64,000 nt of DNA from Terriglobales bacterium. GTDB taxonomy: Bacteria > Acidobacteriota > Terriglobia > Terriglobales > Acidobacteriaceae. The stretch covers positions 39,458 to 103,457 of the forward strand of contig DASRFG010000010.1 in assembly GCA_035651655.1 (NCBI GenBank), read 5' to 3'. The notes below the pieces were generated by a model. It had not been told where the DNA came from, made no database searches, and saw nothing but the letters and a program-made list of their open reading frames with translations. Both the position numbers and the translations under genes were made by a program. This document shows positions 42,367 through 51,342 of this stretch, in pieces. Position 1 is the stretch's first letter, and each line of letters starts with the position of its first letter.

Positions 42367-44028
42367 ATGGACAGGCACAATCTGGACACGCTATCCTCCC
42401 ATTGCCCCGAATTCCGTTACCGCATGTCTGCTGAGTCCCTGAACACCCTCGAGAGCGCGCGTGTCGAAACCGTCCCGCAGCCAGCAACTCGCGATCAGCG
42501 AAGTTCCTTGGTGAGCAGGTTCAGTTATCTGGTTTCACCCTGGGGTTTGGCCATCCTGGGTATCGCGCTTCGCCTGCGGCAGTACCTGTTCAATCGGTCT
42601 CTCTGGCTCGATGAAGCCATGATGGCGATCAACATAACCCACCGTTCTTTTAGCGAGCTCACTAAAACCATGGAGTACTACCTGGTCGCGCCGTGGTTTT
42701 GGCTTTTTACGGAGAAGGCCTCCAACCTGCTGTTCGGCAATCATGAACTGGCACTCCGGCTGCCGGTCTTTCTCTGGGGTTCGGCCGCCATGCTGATCCT
42801 GATTCCATTGGCGAAGCTCATCCTTTCCCAGCGCGCCGTTCCCATCGCGGTGGCTTTCTTTGCGCTCTCTCCCGCTCTGATTTATTACTCTTCGGAACTC
42901 AAACCTTACGGCAGCGATCCGGGAGTGGCATGCCTGGTTTGGCTCACCGGCGCATGGCTCATCCACCGCGGTCCTTCTCCGTGGAGACTCGTGCTGCTCG
43001 CCCTGTGCGGAGCGTTGGCTCCGTGGTTTTCACATCCTGCGATTTTCGTATTGGCTGCAGTGGCAGTAGCGATCGTTTGGCAATGCCTGGCTGCTCACGA
43101 CCGGCATCGCCTTGCAGCATATTCGCCGGCGTTTTTTCTATGGATCGCAAGTTTTGCGCTCAATTATGTGTTTGCGATTCGCGTTCGTAGCCACGACCCG
43201 CATCTCACCGGCTCTTATCCGTTTCTCGGATTTCCCCCCGTTCGCCACTTCGCAGATGTCGAGAACATCCTGCAGACGGTTTTTCTGTTGCAGCAGAACA
43301 CCGCGAGCTTGCTGATGGGGGTTGCGGTTTTTGCCGCGATTGTGGGCTGCCTGTACTACTGGCGTCGAGATCGGATCACGCTTTGCCTATTACTCTCTCC
43401 GTTGTTGTTTGCTTTGGCGGCTTCCAGTTTGCATCTTTATCCGATTGTCGGACGCTTCTATTGTTTCTTCGCTCCTGCGCTGGCCATCTTGGTGGCCGCA
43501 GGCGCTTATCAGCTTTGGGTGGCCACACATTCCTCGGCTATGCCGGTCGGAGCAGCACTCTTGGTGGTCCTCTTTTTACAGCCCGTAGCCGCCTGTTTCA
43601 GGATTGCTCGCCATCCCATGCAGACCCACGAACTCCGGCCCGTTCTGCAATATGTGCAGCAGCACGCTAAGCCGGGAGATGTCTGGTACATCTACACATA
43701 CGCCCAACCTGCCTATCGTTATTACTCGGAGGCTTACGGTCTAAAAGGCGATTATGTTGTCTTCGGCAGCAGATTTCGTAACGGCATTGTCAATGGTGTC
43801 TTTCAACACAATTGGGAATTCTTTCAGAATGATTTCATTAAACTGCGCGGCAAGCGTGTGTGGTTAATTTTTTCCCATAACTGGGCGGGCGACGGAATCA
43901 ACGAGCAGGTTTACGGATTACAAGTTGCGGACAGGAATGGACGTCGAGAAGACACTTACCAACAGACTGACGCGGCCGTCTTCTTGTATGAATTCAATCC
44001 ACCACTGGCCTCGACCGTGCGCCCCTGA
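42367..44028 (+). CDS. Polytopic glycosyltransferase (GT39-like), second copy
   Basis: 553 aa, or 534 aa if the ATG at 42424 is used; neither start has a strong ribosome-binding site. The GT-C motif is RSLWLDEAMMAINITHRSFS, with Asp-Glu in the first loop, and ALIYYSSELKPYGSD follows. Roughly ten membrane helices and a C-terminal soluble domain of about 130 residues (YVQQHAKPGDVWYIYTYAQP). Different in sequence from the copy at 36549, so not a recent duplicate. Likely uses a polyprenyl-phosphate sugar at the outer face of the inner membrane. Confidence 0.82.
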   Translation: MDRHNLDTLSSHCPEFRYRMSAESLNTLESARVETVPQPATRDQRSSLVSRFSYLVSPWGLAILGIALRLRQYLFNRSLWLDEAMMAINITHRSFSELTKTMEYYLVAPWFWLFTEKASNLLFGNHELALRLPVFLWGSAAMLILIPLAKLILSQRAVPIAVAFFALSPALIYYSSELKPYGSDPGVACLVWLTGAWLIHRGPSPWRLVLLALCGALAPWFSHPAIFVLAAVAVAIVWQCLAAHDRHRLAAYSPAFFLWIASFALNYVFAIRVRSHDPHLTGSYPFLGFPPVRHFADVENILQTVFLLQQNTASLLMGVAVFAAIVGCLYYWRRDRITLCLLLSPLLFALAASSLHLYPIVGRFYCFFAPALAILVAAGAYQLWVATHSSAMPVGAALLVVLFLQPVAACFRIARHPMQTHELRPVLQYVQQHAKPGDVWYIYTYAQPAYRYYSEAYGLKGDYVVFGSRFRNGIVNGVFQHNWEFFQNDFIKLRGKRVWLIFSHNWAGDGINEQVYGLQVADRNGRREDTYQQTDAAVFLYEFNPPLASTVRP

Positions 44029-44035
44029 CCCGCTT

Positions 44036-44082
44036 ACGTGGGCACAGGCGCCCTCGCCTGTGCGGGCGAGCAACGCTCGCCA
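44036..44082. repeat. Double-hairpin dispersed repeat, copy 2
   Basis: ACGTGGGCACAGGCGCC begins this copy; stem 1 is GCACAGGCG/CGCCTGTGC (44042-44050, 44055-44063) and stem 2 GGCGAG/CTCGCC (44065-44070, 44076-44081). Stem 1 differs by compensatory changes from copy 1 at 36436 while the second stem is identical. It separates the glycosyltransferase from the end of the oxidoreductase operon. Confidence 0.65.
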
Positions 44083-44085
44083 ATT

Positions 44086-44322
44086 TCAATCGCACTGCCC
44101 TGTCCCGTGGCATTTCCTCCGCATTGACGAGCAGTTTCCCGGCTCGGCAACCTTCCCGTCGGGCCCAATGCAGGTCTGGGTGTGCACGCACCAGTAATTT
44201 CCGTCATTCGAGCGCGGCACGGTGGGATCGTGCTCTACTCCGACGAACTGCCCCTTCCACCTCAACGACGAGCAAAGATTGGGATGCTTGGTGTTGAAAC
44301 GCTGCTCTTCGCTGATCATCAT
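44086..44322 (-). CDS. Small cysteine-containing protein ending the Mo-hydroxylase operon
   Basis: 78 aa. Its ATG overlaps the stop of the FAD subunit (ATGA), with GGAGG upstream. Five cysteines occur: C17, then WCVHTQTCIGPDG and GNCSSMRRKCHG plus a terminal CD. The pattern suggests disulphides or a metal site. No signal peptide. Family not recognised. It may be an accessory of the oxidoreductase. Confidence 0.6.
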   Translation of the reverse strand: MMISEEQRFNTKHPNLCSSLRWKGQFVGVEHDPTVPRSNDGNYWCVHTQTCIGPDGKVAEPGNCSSMRRKCHGTGQCD

Positions 44323-45362
44323 TCCCCACCTCCCGCGATCGCTGCCGATTCCGTGCCTACCGCGCGCGGCCGTCCTGCTGAGCTGGCGTGCGCTGCCTGC
44401 AGGATGGCGCGCTTCACCGCTACGCGCGCGAGCTGGATTTTGTAGCCGTTTTTGCCCAGGCTCTTCGCGTTCGCTACTGCGGCTTTGCCCGCCGCATCGG
44501 CGGTTTCCTCGCTGATGCTCTTGCCCACCAGCGCCTGCTCTGCCTCTGCCGACACCCAGGGCACTGGCGCAACGTAGCCCATTACTATCCGCGCCGAGCG
44601 CACTGTATTGCCATTCATGCTGAGCGCCACCGCGGCTAGTGCCAGCGGCCAGTCAAATGCTTCTTTCTGCCGCAGCTCATAATGTGCGCTCTTTGCGCTC
44701 CCTGCGGGCGGTACCAGAACTTCGGTCACAATCTCGTTTGGCCGCAGATCGTGCTCCCGCTCGCCCTCATTTTTCGGAATCACATAGAACTTCTCCAGCG
44801 GAACCTCGCGCGTGCCCTTCGGCCCGGCAATGCGGATCTTCGCCCCATAGGCAATCAGCGCCGGCACGATGCTCGAGGGGCTGACAAAATAAGCCGGCCC
44901 ATCATTTCCAAGAATTGCGTGGTAGCGATTGTCGCCCTGCAGCACTAGCGATTTTCCCTGCTCATCTTTCGGCAGCAATCCAAATCCCGACCGGAAGTAC
45001 CAGCAGCGTGGCCGCTGGCACAAATTGCCGCCCAGCGTTGCCATATTGCGGATCTGCTGGCTTGCCGCCTCGAGCAACGCCTGGTTCAGCGCCGGATACT
45101 GCTGCCGCACCTGTGCGTTGTCAGCCAGATCCCCGAGCGTGGTCAGGGCGCCGATGCGCAACCCCCGCGCACCAAGCGTGACGCCGGTGAGATCTTTTAC
45201 TCCCTTGATGTTGACCACACGCTTGGGTGCGACCACGTCGTCTTTCATCAGTGACAGTAAATCGGTGCCGCCCGCCAGAACGGCAGTCTGCTCCCAGTTT
45301 CCGGCGAGCAGATGCACCACCTGATCCGTACTCTTCGGACTTGCGTAATCGAACGGTCGCAT
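44319..45362 (-). CDS. Xanthine dehydrogenase family FAD-binding subunit
   Basis: 347 aa. The FAD-binding start is MRPFDYASPKSTDQVVHLLA with AVLAGGTDLLSLMKDDVV; the second flavin loop is ATLGGNLCQRPRCWYFRSGF. The C-terminal CO_deh_flav_C region follows (GYVAPVPWVSAEAEQALVG). Middle-size FAD subunits of this type (YagS/PaoB-like) pass electrons from the 2Fe-2S centres to an acceptor. Its ATG overlaps the Mo subunit stop by one base (TAATG). The Cys-rich FAD loop is typical of the PaoB type, which carries an extra 4Fe-4S cluster. Confidence 0.9.
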   Translation of the reverse strand: MRPFDYASPKSTDQVVHLLAGNWEQTAVLAGGTDLLSLMKDDVVAPKRVVNIKGVKDLTGVTLGARGLRIGALTTLGDLADNAQVRQQYPALNQALLEAASQQIRNMATLGGNLCQRPRCWYFRSGFGLLPKDEQGKSLVLQGDNRYHAILGNDGPAYFVSPSSIVPALIAYGAKIRIAGPKGTREVPLEKFYVIPKNEGEREHDLRPNEIVTEVLVPPAGSAKSAHYELRQKEAFDWPLALAAVALSMNGNTVRSARIVMGYVAPVPWVSAEAEQALVGKSISEETADAAGKAAVANAKSLGKNGYKIQLARVAVKRAILQAAHASSAGRPRAVGTESAAIAGGGE

Positions 45363-47719
45363 TAGGCGCCTGCCTTCTGCTGCTCGAGCGCAGCTAACAC
45401 GCGGTCAGGAGTTAGCGGCAAGAACGGCACTCGCACTCCGATTGCATTGGCTACGGCATTGGAGATCGCCGCTCCCGGCGAGACCACCGGCGGCTCGCCT
45501 AGGCCGACGACTCCGCGGCTGTCATTCTTGGGATCGGTCATCATATGCACGACCAGCTCGCCAATATCGCGAAGACCCGCCAGCCGATAGAACTCCATGT
45601 TGGCGTTCAGCATTCTGCCAGTCGTCGGATCCATCACCTTCTCTTCGTAGAGCGCGTAAGTGATGCCCATGATCAGCGCGCCCAGGCATTGGCTTTCGGC
45701 GGTTTTTGGATTCACCACCAGGCCGCAGTCCTGTACTGCGACCATTTTGTTTACCTTCACGATGCCGGTTTCGGTGTCCACGGAGACATCGGCCATCTGC
45801 ACGCCACCTACGCCGCTATTAGTCAGATTGCCCGGCCCTGGATTTTTTCCGCGGACCGTCAGCGGCATAGCACCGAGCTTCGCGCAGGCCTGCTTCCAGT
45901 TGAGGCTGCGACTGGGGTCGCTCTTCACCCGTACCGTGCCTTTCACCGCCTCCAAATCGCCGGGTTGTGCGTTCAGTGATGGTGCTACTTTGGTGAACAA
46001 TCCATCCAGCGCCAGCAAGGCGCCGCGCCGCGTGGATGAGCTCACGCCGCCAATCGTGGTACTGCCACCCGACCCGCCGGACGGCGGATACATGGTGTCG
46101 CCAATCTGCAGCGTAACCTGTTCCATGGGAATGCCGAGCGAATCCGCGGCCACCATCATGATGCAGGTTCGCGTCCCCGTTCCCAGATCCTGCGAGCCCA
46201 TCTTGATGTCCACTGAACCGTCAGGATGGATGGTGAAATCGCAATCGCTGGCGTGACCGCGCCCACCCCAGGTATGAATGGAAACCCCTACTCCGCGCTT
46301 CATGTGGCCAGCAGTCTTGTCGCCGCGCGGATGGAATTTTTCTTTCCACCCCATCAATTCCATTGCGATCGGAAATTCTCCGCGGTAAATATCCGCGCGC
46401 GGTCCGGTCATATCTATGTTCTTCAGGAAGAACTCCACCGGATCCATGTTGAGCTTGGCAGCAAGATCATCCAGCGCCGCCATCGTGATCAACGCCGCCT
46501 GCGGATGATTGGGCGCACGCCAGGCGCGTGACGGTCCTTCATGTGTGCGGATCGCCGTATGCTGTTTGCGCTGATTGGGGATGTCGAACACGTAGGGAAG
46601 TGGAGGTGATCCTCCGCCACCCGGCCCGCCCGTGCCCCAGGAGTTCGATTGCCAGGCGACCAGCGTGCCGTCTTTCTTGGCTGCGACTTTTACCCGCGCG
46701 TAGGCCGACGGCCTTGCCCCCGCAACTTCGAGTTCGTGGTCGCGCTCCAGCATGAACTTCACCGGCTTGCCGCCGGCTTTCCTGGAGAGCTCCGCGGTAG
46801 CGATCCCCCAGCGGTCGGGAGAGAACTTGCTGCCGAACCCGCCGCCGATGTTGTCCTGGTGCGCGCGGACATTGGTCGCTGGGATCTTCAGCGGCTCCGC
46901 ATATTGTCCTGGGATTCCGGAAATGCCTTGCGTCGAAATGTGCACCAGCAGTTTGTCCGGCTCCGGCCACTCCGCGGCGGAGCCATGGGTTTCCAGGCAA
47001 CAATGCGCGATCACCGGAATTCCATACAGCCCTTCGGAGACTGTCTCCGCCGACGCGAATGCCTGGTCGGGTTCGCCGGTGACCTGTTCCGCCGTCTTTT
47101 GGTAATTCGACTTGGGCCGGGATGTCTGCTCCGTATGCACCGGCGCCGTCTTTACCGTTTCCAGAACTGAATCCGGCACACCATCTTCTTTGGCTGCCGC
47201 CAGCATTTTTTCGTCGGGCTGAAAGGTGATTCCGTATTGTTTGATCTGCTCGTTGATCTGCCGCTCCGGCACCTGGTTATCGAGCATGTCGCCGATATCA
47301 TCGATGCTCAGCGGCCCCGGCGCTTCACCGGCGCCCGCCGGCGGCTCCGCGTCGGAGACATTGTGCGGCAGCCGCTGGTATTCCACCTTGATGGCACGGA
47401 CCGCGTCTTCCGCGGTAGGCTCATCAACCGCAGCCACTCCGACAATCTCATCTCCGGCCCAGTGAATCTCTTTGCCCGGCCCCTGGATGATGGTGACTGC
47501 CTTTACTCCCGGCATCTTCTCCGCCGCACTGGTATCAATGCTGACCACCTTTGCGTGCGGGTAGGGGCAGCGAACGCTTTTTCCAAACAGCAGTCCCTGC
47601 GGATTGTAGTCGTAGGTGTATTTCGCGCGGCCCTGGACTTTCACCGGACCGTCCACGCGCAGGTGAGGCTTGCCAAGAACTGTGCGCTGCTCTGGCGCTG
47701 GCCACTTGAATTCAGCCAT
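45362..47719 (-). CDS. Xanthine dehydrogenase family molybdopterin-binding subunit with insert
   Basis: 785 aa, YagR/PaoC type. The N-terminal hammerhead domain (RVDGPVKVQGRAKYTYDY) and the molybdopterin domains (QDNIGGGFGSKFSPDRWGIA, RAWRAPNHPQAALITMAALD, GSQDLGTGTRTCIM, GLGEPPVVSPGAAISNAVAN with the catalytic Glu) are complete. Residues about 126-200 interrupt the end of the hammerhead domain with an extra module containing LSIDDIGDMLDNQVPERQIN, QYGITFQPDEKMLAAAKEDG and VPDSVLETVK, not found in the standard enzyme. Oxidises aldehydes or N-heterocycles with water as oxygen source. Substrate unknown. Confidence 0.9.
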   Translation of the reverse strand: MAEFKWPAPEQRTVLGKPHLRVDGPVKVQGRAKYTYDYNPQGLLFGKSVRCPYPHAKVVSIDTSAAEKMPGVKAVTIIQGPGKEIHWAGDEIVGVAAVDEPTAEDAVRAIKVEYQRLPHNVSDAEPPAGAGEAPGPLSIDDIGDMLDNQVPERQINEQIKQYGITFQPDEKMLAAAKEDGVPDSVLETVKTAPVHTEQTSRPKSNYQKTAEQVTGEPDQAFASAETVSEGLYGIPVIAHCCLETHGSAAEWPEPDKLLVHISTQGISGIPGQYAEPLKIPATNVRAHQDNIGGGFGSKFSPDRWGIATAELSRKAGGKPVKFMLERDHELEVAGARPSAYARVKVAAKKDGTLVAWQSNSWGTGGPGGGGSPPLPYVFDIPNQRKQHTAIRTHEGPSRAWRAPNHPQAALITMAALDDLAAKLNMDPVEFFLKNIDMTGPRADIYRGEFPIAMELMGWKEKFHPRGDKTAGHMKRGVGVSIHTWGGRGHASDCDFTIHPDGSVDIKMGSQDLGTGTRTCIMMVAADSLGIPMEQVTLQIGDTMYPPSGGSGGSTTIGGVSSSTRRGALLALDGLFTKVAPSLNAQPGDLEAVKGTVRVKSDPSRSLNWKQACAKLGAMPLTVRGKNPGPGNLTNSGVGGVQMADVSVDTETGIVKVNKMVAVQDCGLVVNPKTAESQCLGALIMGITYALYEEKVMDPTTGRMLNANMEFYRLAGLRDIGELVVHMMTDPKNDSRGVVGLGEPPVVSPGAAISNAVANAIGVRVPFLPLTPDRVLAALEQQKAGA

Positions 47720-47722
47720 GAT

Positions 47723-48376
47723 TTACGCTCCCTTCCCCGCGACCTGCGCGATGGCTTTACGGATACCCGCATAGGTCCCACAGCGGCACAGGTTGCCGCT
47801 CAATCCGTAGCGGATTTGTTCTTCTGTGGGACGCGGATATTTGTCGAGAAACGCCTTACACGCCACGATGAACCCGGGAGTGCAGAAGCCGCACTGTTGT
47901 GCGTCGTTTTCTACAAAAGCCTGCTGGACTGGATGCAGCCGGTCTCCCTGGCTCAGCGATTCCACGGTCGCGATCTGCCGGTTCTGCGCCTCGATGGCCA
48001 ATACCGTGCACGAGTACACCGGTTTGTTGTCCAGCAGCACGGTGCAGGCGCCGCACTCGCCGCGGTCACAGACGCGCTTCGCACCGGTCAGGTCGAAGTT
48101 GTCGCGCAGCGCGTCAAGAAGCGTCACTCGTGGCTCCAATTGCGCGCTATATTTTTTGCCGTTGATGCTGAAGCTCATCGGCGTCTTGCCGGGGCCGTGA
48201 ACAGCCACGTCCTCGCCCCCAGCTCGCACCATCTTCGGCCCAGCCACCAGCGGCACGGCCGCTGACAATCCGGAGATCTTCAGGAATTCGCGTCGCGATA
48301 CTCCCGACGCATTTTTCTCCTGGTCCTCGATTTCTTGATTTTTCTTGGGAGAATCCTCAGGCATCATCGCCTCCAC
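47723..48376 (-). CDS. Tat-exported 2Fe-2S subunit of Mo hydroxylase
   Basis: 217 aa, YagT/PaoA type. A twin-arginine signal SRREFLKISGLSAAVPLVAG starts at residue 27, so the folded complex is exported to the periplasm. The plant-type 2Fe-2S cluster is CDRGECGACTVLLDNKPVYSC in shape (three Cys then one), and the second cluster uses CGFC and CRC (NLCRCGTYAGI). It is the first gene of the operon; 3 bp separate it from the Mo subunit gene. Confidence 0.92.
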   Translation of the reverse strand: MEAMMPEDSPKKNQEIEDQEKNASGVSRREFLKISGLSAAVPLVAGPKMVRAGGEDVAVHGPGKTPMSFSINGKKYSAQLEPRVTLLDALRDNFDLTGAKRVCDRGECGACTVLLDNKPVYSCTVLAIEAQNRQIATVESLSQGDRLHPVQQAFVENDAQQCGFCTPGFIVACKAFLDKYPRPTEEQIRYGLSGNLCRCGTYAGIRKAIAQVAGKGA

Positions 48377-48515
48377 CGCGGTACTCGACCGGAAAGTCGC
48401 GAGCTGTGTTGACCAGAGTTGCTGTTAATAGACGATGCGAGCTACCCAAAGTCACAGGGCCAAAAAGTATAACTCCCAAGGAAGCATTTTGTCCGCGCAG
48501 GCATAGAATCAAACC

Positions 48516-48776
48516 ATGTTCGCCCGCAGAATCCGCGTGGAATACGAGCTCGATGGCCGCCGCCAACCCTGTCCGCAAAAATGGCTGGACAACTTCAGCA
48601 TGCGCAGTTTCACCAATGCCTCGATTTTCGACGACACTCTGCCTATCGCCGATGGTCTGATGGAAGTCGGCTCGCGCGTCCCTCTGCCCGAACTCAAAGC
48701 TGCCATGGAAGATTGGTTCCGCAGAAAAAGCTACTTGAAGAAAGATCAGACGCTAAATATTTCAGAGGCGAAGTAA
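48516..48776 (+). CDS. Small conserved-looking protein of unknown function
   Basis: 86 aa (MFARRIRVEYELDGRRQPCP ... KKDQTLNISEAK). Soluble, mixed alpha/beta, one Cys. Composition and codon use look genuine. It is divergent from the Mo hydroxylase operon and converges on apt. Family not recognised. Confidence 0.55.
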   Translation: MFARRIRVEYELDGRRQPCPQKWLDNFSMRSFTNASIFDDTLPIADGLMEVGSRVPLPELKAAMEDWFRRKSYLKKDQTLNISEAK

Positions 48777-48793
48777 TGAATCATGGTATTGCG

Positions 48794-48809
48794 AGCGGCT
48801 TTAGCCGCT
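48794..48809. terminator. Hairpin between convergent genes
   Basis: AGCGGCT (48794-48800) and AGCCGCT (48803-48809) form a 7-bp perfect stem around TT. It lies in the 37-bp gap between the convergent 86-aa gene and apt. No long T tract follows on either strand, so termination may rely on the stem alone or on Rho. Confidence 0.4.
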
Positions 48810-48813
48810 AAGG

Positions 48814-49359
48814 TTACTTGTCATAGTGCAGCAGCGAGAACACATCATATCCTTGCAACTTGTCCCGGCCTTTTAAGAAATCCAACTCCACTACAAACGC
48901 CAGGCCGGCAATCTGCGCGCCGAGCGACTTCGCTAATTGCACCGTCGCGCCCGCGGTCCCACCCGTTGCCAGCAGATCGTCCACGATAATCACTCTCTGC
49001 CCGGGCTGAATTGCATCGCGGTGGATCTCGAGCGTGTTTTTGCCGTATTCCAGCTCATAGTCCCAACGCGCCGTCTGCGCGGGTAATTTACCGGGCTTGC
49101 GCACCGGGACAAAGCCCGCGTTCAAGCGATACGCGAGGGCGGGCCCAAAAATAAATCCTCGCGCTTCGATCCCCAAAACCAGGTGTGGTTTTTTGTCGAG
49201 GTAGTATTCAGAAAGCGCATCGATCAGGGTGGCAAATCCGAGCCGGTCCTTTAGCAGGGTGGTGATGTCATAGAACAAAATGCCTTTGACGGGGAAATCA
49301 GGAACCTCGCGGATGAGTTTTTTCAGGTGATCACAACTGCCGCTACGCGGCTGGTTCAT
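48814..49359 (-). CDS. apt: Adenine phosphoribosyltransferase
   Basis: 181 aa, normal family length. The start [20 protein letters not shown] matches Apt, and the PRPP-binding loop is [18 protein letters not shown]. It converts adenine and PRPP to AMP for purine salvage. The ATG is immediately after the acylphosphatase TAA, so apt is third in the efp-acylphosphatase-apt operon. Confidence 0.95.
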   Translation of the reverse strand: MNQPRSGSCDHLKKLIREVPDFPVKGILFYDITTLLKDRLGFATLIDALSEYYLDKKPHLVLGIEARGFIFGPALAYRLNAGFVPVRKPGKLPAQTARWDYELEYGKNTLEIHRDAIQPGQRVIIVDDLLATGGTAGATVQLAKSLGAQIAGLAFVVELDFLKGRDKLQGYDVFSLLHYDK

Positions 49360-49689
49360 TTACCAGGCTCCCTCGATGCGAAATGTCTTCAGATCCGCGA
49401 CGGGCTGGGCTTGCGATTCATCCACCGCGTCCACTCGCGCCGCCCGCGGCCCCTGCCGCAAGCGCGATCTCAGTCCCGCCAGCTGCTCGCGCGTGCCCAT
49501 GGCCAGCACTTCTACGCTGCCATCGGGATTGTTGCGCACCCAGCCAAAAACTCCCAGTATGTGCGCCTCGCGTTCCACAAACCAGCGGAACCCCACTCCC
49601 TGCACGCGCCCGCGCACCAGAAAGCGGGTTGCTTCGATGTTGGTATTAGCCACAGTGAGAAATCCGAATTGAATGGTTCCATCTCTCAC
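49360..49689 (-). CDS. Acylphosphatase
   Basis: 109 aa from a GTG that overlaps the efp stop. The conserved region is RFLVRGRVQGVGFRWFVERE, where the Arg of GFRWF is catalytic, and GWVRNNPDGSVEVLAMG, where the Asn is catalytic. About 15 residues at the N-terminus are extra; a GTG within VANTNIE may be the true start. Hydrolyses carboxyl-phosphate bonds. Second gene of the operon. Confidence 0.9.
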   Translation of the reverse strand: MRDGTIQFGFLTVANTNIEATRFLVRGRVQGVGFRWFVEREAHILGVFGWVRNNPDGSVEVLAMGTREQLAGLRSRLRQGPRAARVDAVDESQAQPVADLKTFRIEGAW

Positions 49690-50246
49690 GCCCTCGAGAG
49701 ATACGCCCCTTCCGAGGTGTCCACGCGAATTTTCTCGCCCTCATTGATGAACGGCGGCACCTGGACCACCAGCCCCGTCTCGGTCTTGGCAGGCTTGGTT
49801 ACGCTGCTGGCGGTGGCGCTCTTCAGCCCTGGCTCGGTCTCTATCACCGTCAGATCCACGGTTTGCGGCAACTCAATCCCCACTGCTTTACCATCGAAGA
49901 ACTCCACCTGGATCTGCAGATTGGAAATCAGGTAGTCCACGGCATCGCCAAGCACGTCTTTGCCGAGATGGGTTTGCTCGTAATTTTCCGTGTTCATGAA
50001 GTAGTAGTTGTCGCCATCGTTGTAGAGGTACTCCATCTGTACCTCATCAACCTGAATTCTCTCGATAGGGTCGCTGGAGCGGAACCGGTGCTCGAACATT
50101 GCCCCGGTACGGAGGTTCCGCAGCTTGGCCTGGATAAACGCGCGTAGATTGCCCGGGGTGCGGTGCTCGACGCTGAAGACCGAGTGCAGATCATTGTTGT
50201 GCTTGATGATCATCCCGGGACGCATTTGGGTTGCGGGTATTGCCAT
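49686..50246 (-). CDS. efp: Elongation factor P
   Basis: 186 aa, three OB-like domains. N-terminal TQMRPGMIIKHNNDLHSVFS; the tip loop residue is in EHRTPGNLRAFIQAKLRNLR. Mid domain YNDGDNYYFMNTENYEQTHL. EF-P rescues ribosomes stalled at polyproline. The tip reads TPGN-L, where other families have Lys34 (PGKG) or Arg; here the residue after PG is Asn, so the usual modifiable Lys or Arg seems shifted or absent (see findings). Confidence 0.95.
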   Translation of the reverse strand: MAIPATQMRPGMIIKHNNDLHSVFSVEHRTPGNLRAFIQAKLRNLRTGAMFEHRFRSSDPIERIQVDEVQMEYLYNDGDNYYFMNTENYEQTHLGKDVLGDAVDYLISNLQIQVEFFDGKAVGIELPQTVDLTVIETEPGLKSATASSVTKPAKTETGLVVQVPPFINEGEKIRVDTSEGAYLSRA

Positions 50247-50626
50247 ACTGAGGTGACTCTCCTTGCATGAATTTTCAGGTGGCGGTGCCTGCGGATGCCG
50301 CCCGGAGACCGTCCGAATAGGCGGCCAAACTACTCAGTTTACACGCTGGATCGCGAGTTTGGGAATTGCTGCCGCTCCCGACTTTCTGGTGCAGCGAAAT
50401 TGTTACAACTCATAATCTCTATCCAGCGCTGCTGACGCGGATTCAGCTCTGGATATCCATTAATAGTGGGCAACATCTCCCCCGACTAGCTTTTCTAACC
50501 AACTTGACCTGGGCCGTCGTCACGGCGCAGTACCAGCCGTGCTCAACAGAAATCCGAAGGCGGGATGCGATTCTGCCGCTGGTTCGCGCTACTAACATCG
50601 TCCAATTTTGAAAGAGGTGAAAACTG
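50247..50626. other. Intergenic region between efp and the YtxH gene
   Basis: About 380 bases between divergent genes. It must contain the promoters of both directions; no strong palindrome or small gene seen. Confidence 0.4.
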
Positions 50627-50929
50627 ATGACTGACTACGAGCGCATTGGGGAATCTCAAGCGTCATCCCGCCGTGGTGCGGGGTTGGCGATTACCTTCCT
50701 GCTTATCGGACTGGGTGCGGGTGCACTCGCCGCTCTGCTGTTTGCTCCGGATGAGGGCAAGAAAACCCGCCGGGCCCTGCGCCGTAAGTACGAAGACGCG
50801 CTGGACACCTTCGCCGAGTGGAAAGAGAGCGCAGAAGATCTCATCGAGAGAGGCAGCGATTTCGCCGACTCTGCCCGCGAGAAAGCAAGGGGAAAGGTTG
50901 AGCCTCTCCGTCGCGTGGTGCGGCGATAG
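50627..50929 (+). CDS. YtxH domain protein
   Basis: 100 aa, ATG with GAGGTG upstream. One transmembrane helix (AGLAITFLLIGLGAGALAAL) followed at once by LFAPDEGKKTRRAL, the YtxH signature, then a charged helix (YEDALDTFAEWKESAEDLIE). YtxH proteins are small envelope-stress-linked membrane proteins of uncertain function. Confidence 0.88.
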   Translation: MTDYERIGESQASSRRGAGLAITFLLIGLGAGALAALLFAPDEGKKTRRALRRKYEDALDTFAEWKESAEDLIERGSDFADSAREKARGKVEPLRRVVRR

Positions 50930-51006
50930 CAAGGGCTCTCTTTGAGGCAGGATCGTGTGGTGCGGGAAGGCCGTGAAGTGAATTCAGGTGGGATAGGTGT
51001 GTGGTC

Positions 51007-51342
51007 TTACCCACTGAATCCGGGCACAAACTCCTCTATTTTTAAGCGCAACACCGCTCTGCAATTGCCGCACAAAAGCAAACCTTCCCCTGCACTGATG
51101 ACTGCAACCTTCAGACTGTCGCAGTTTGCGCAACCGGTCGTCGGGTCCCCTGACAAAGGCTCTTCGGGCTGAATCGGATTCTCCTGGTCAAAGCTGCCCG
51201 TTTTTTCTGTGTTGATCTCAAACGTGCTGCGGCAGTCGGGGCAAACATGATTGAAGCAGCACTTGGGCTCGCAGGAGTAGACGATGTCACTCCCGCCGCA
51301 CTGTGGACATTTGATGATTTCCTTCAGGCTTACTGGGGGCAC
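51007..51342 (-). CDS. Double zinc-ribbon protein
   Basis: 111 aa with three CxxC pairs and further Cys: IKCPQCGGSDIVYSC, CCFNHVCPDC, GCANCDSLKV, LLCGNC. The first and second pairs form one ribbon and the third and fourth another. Such proteins bind nucleic acid or partner proteins. Located between YtxH and the helicase on the opposite strand; role unknown. Confidence 0.7.
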   Translation of the reverse strand: MPPVSLKEIIKCPQCGGSDIVYSCEPKCCFNHVCPDCRSTFEINTEKTGSFDQENPIQPEEPLSGDPTTGCANCDSLKVAVISAGEGLLLCGNCRAVLRLKIEEFVPGFSG

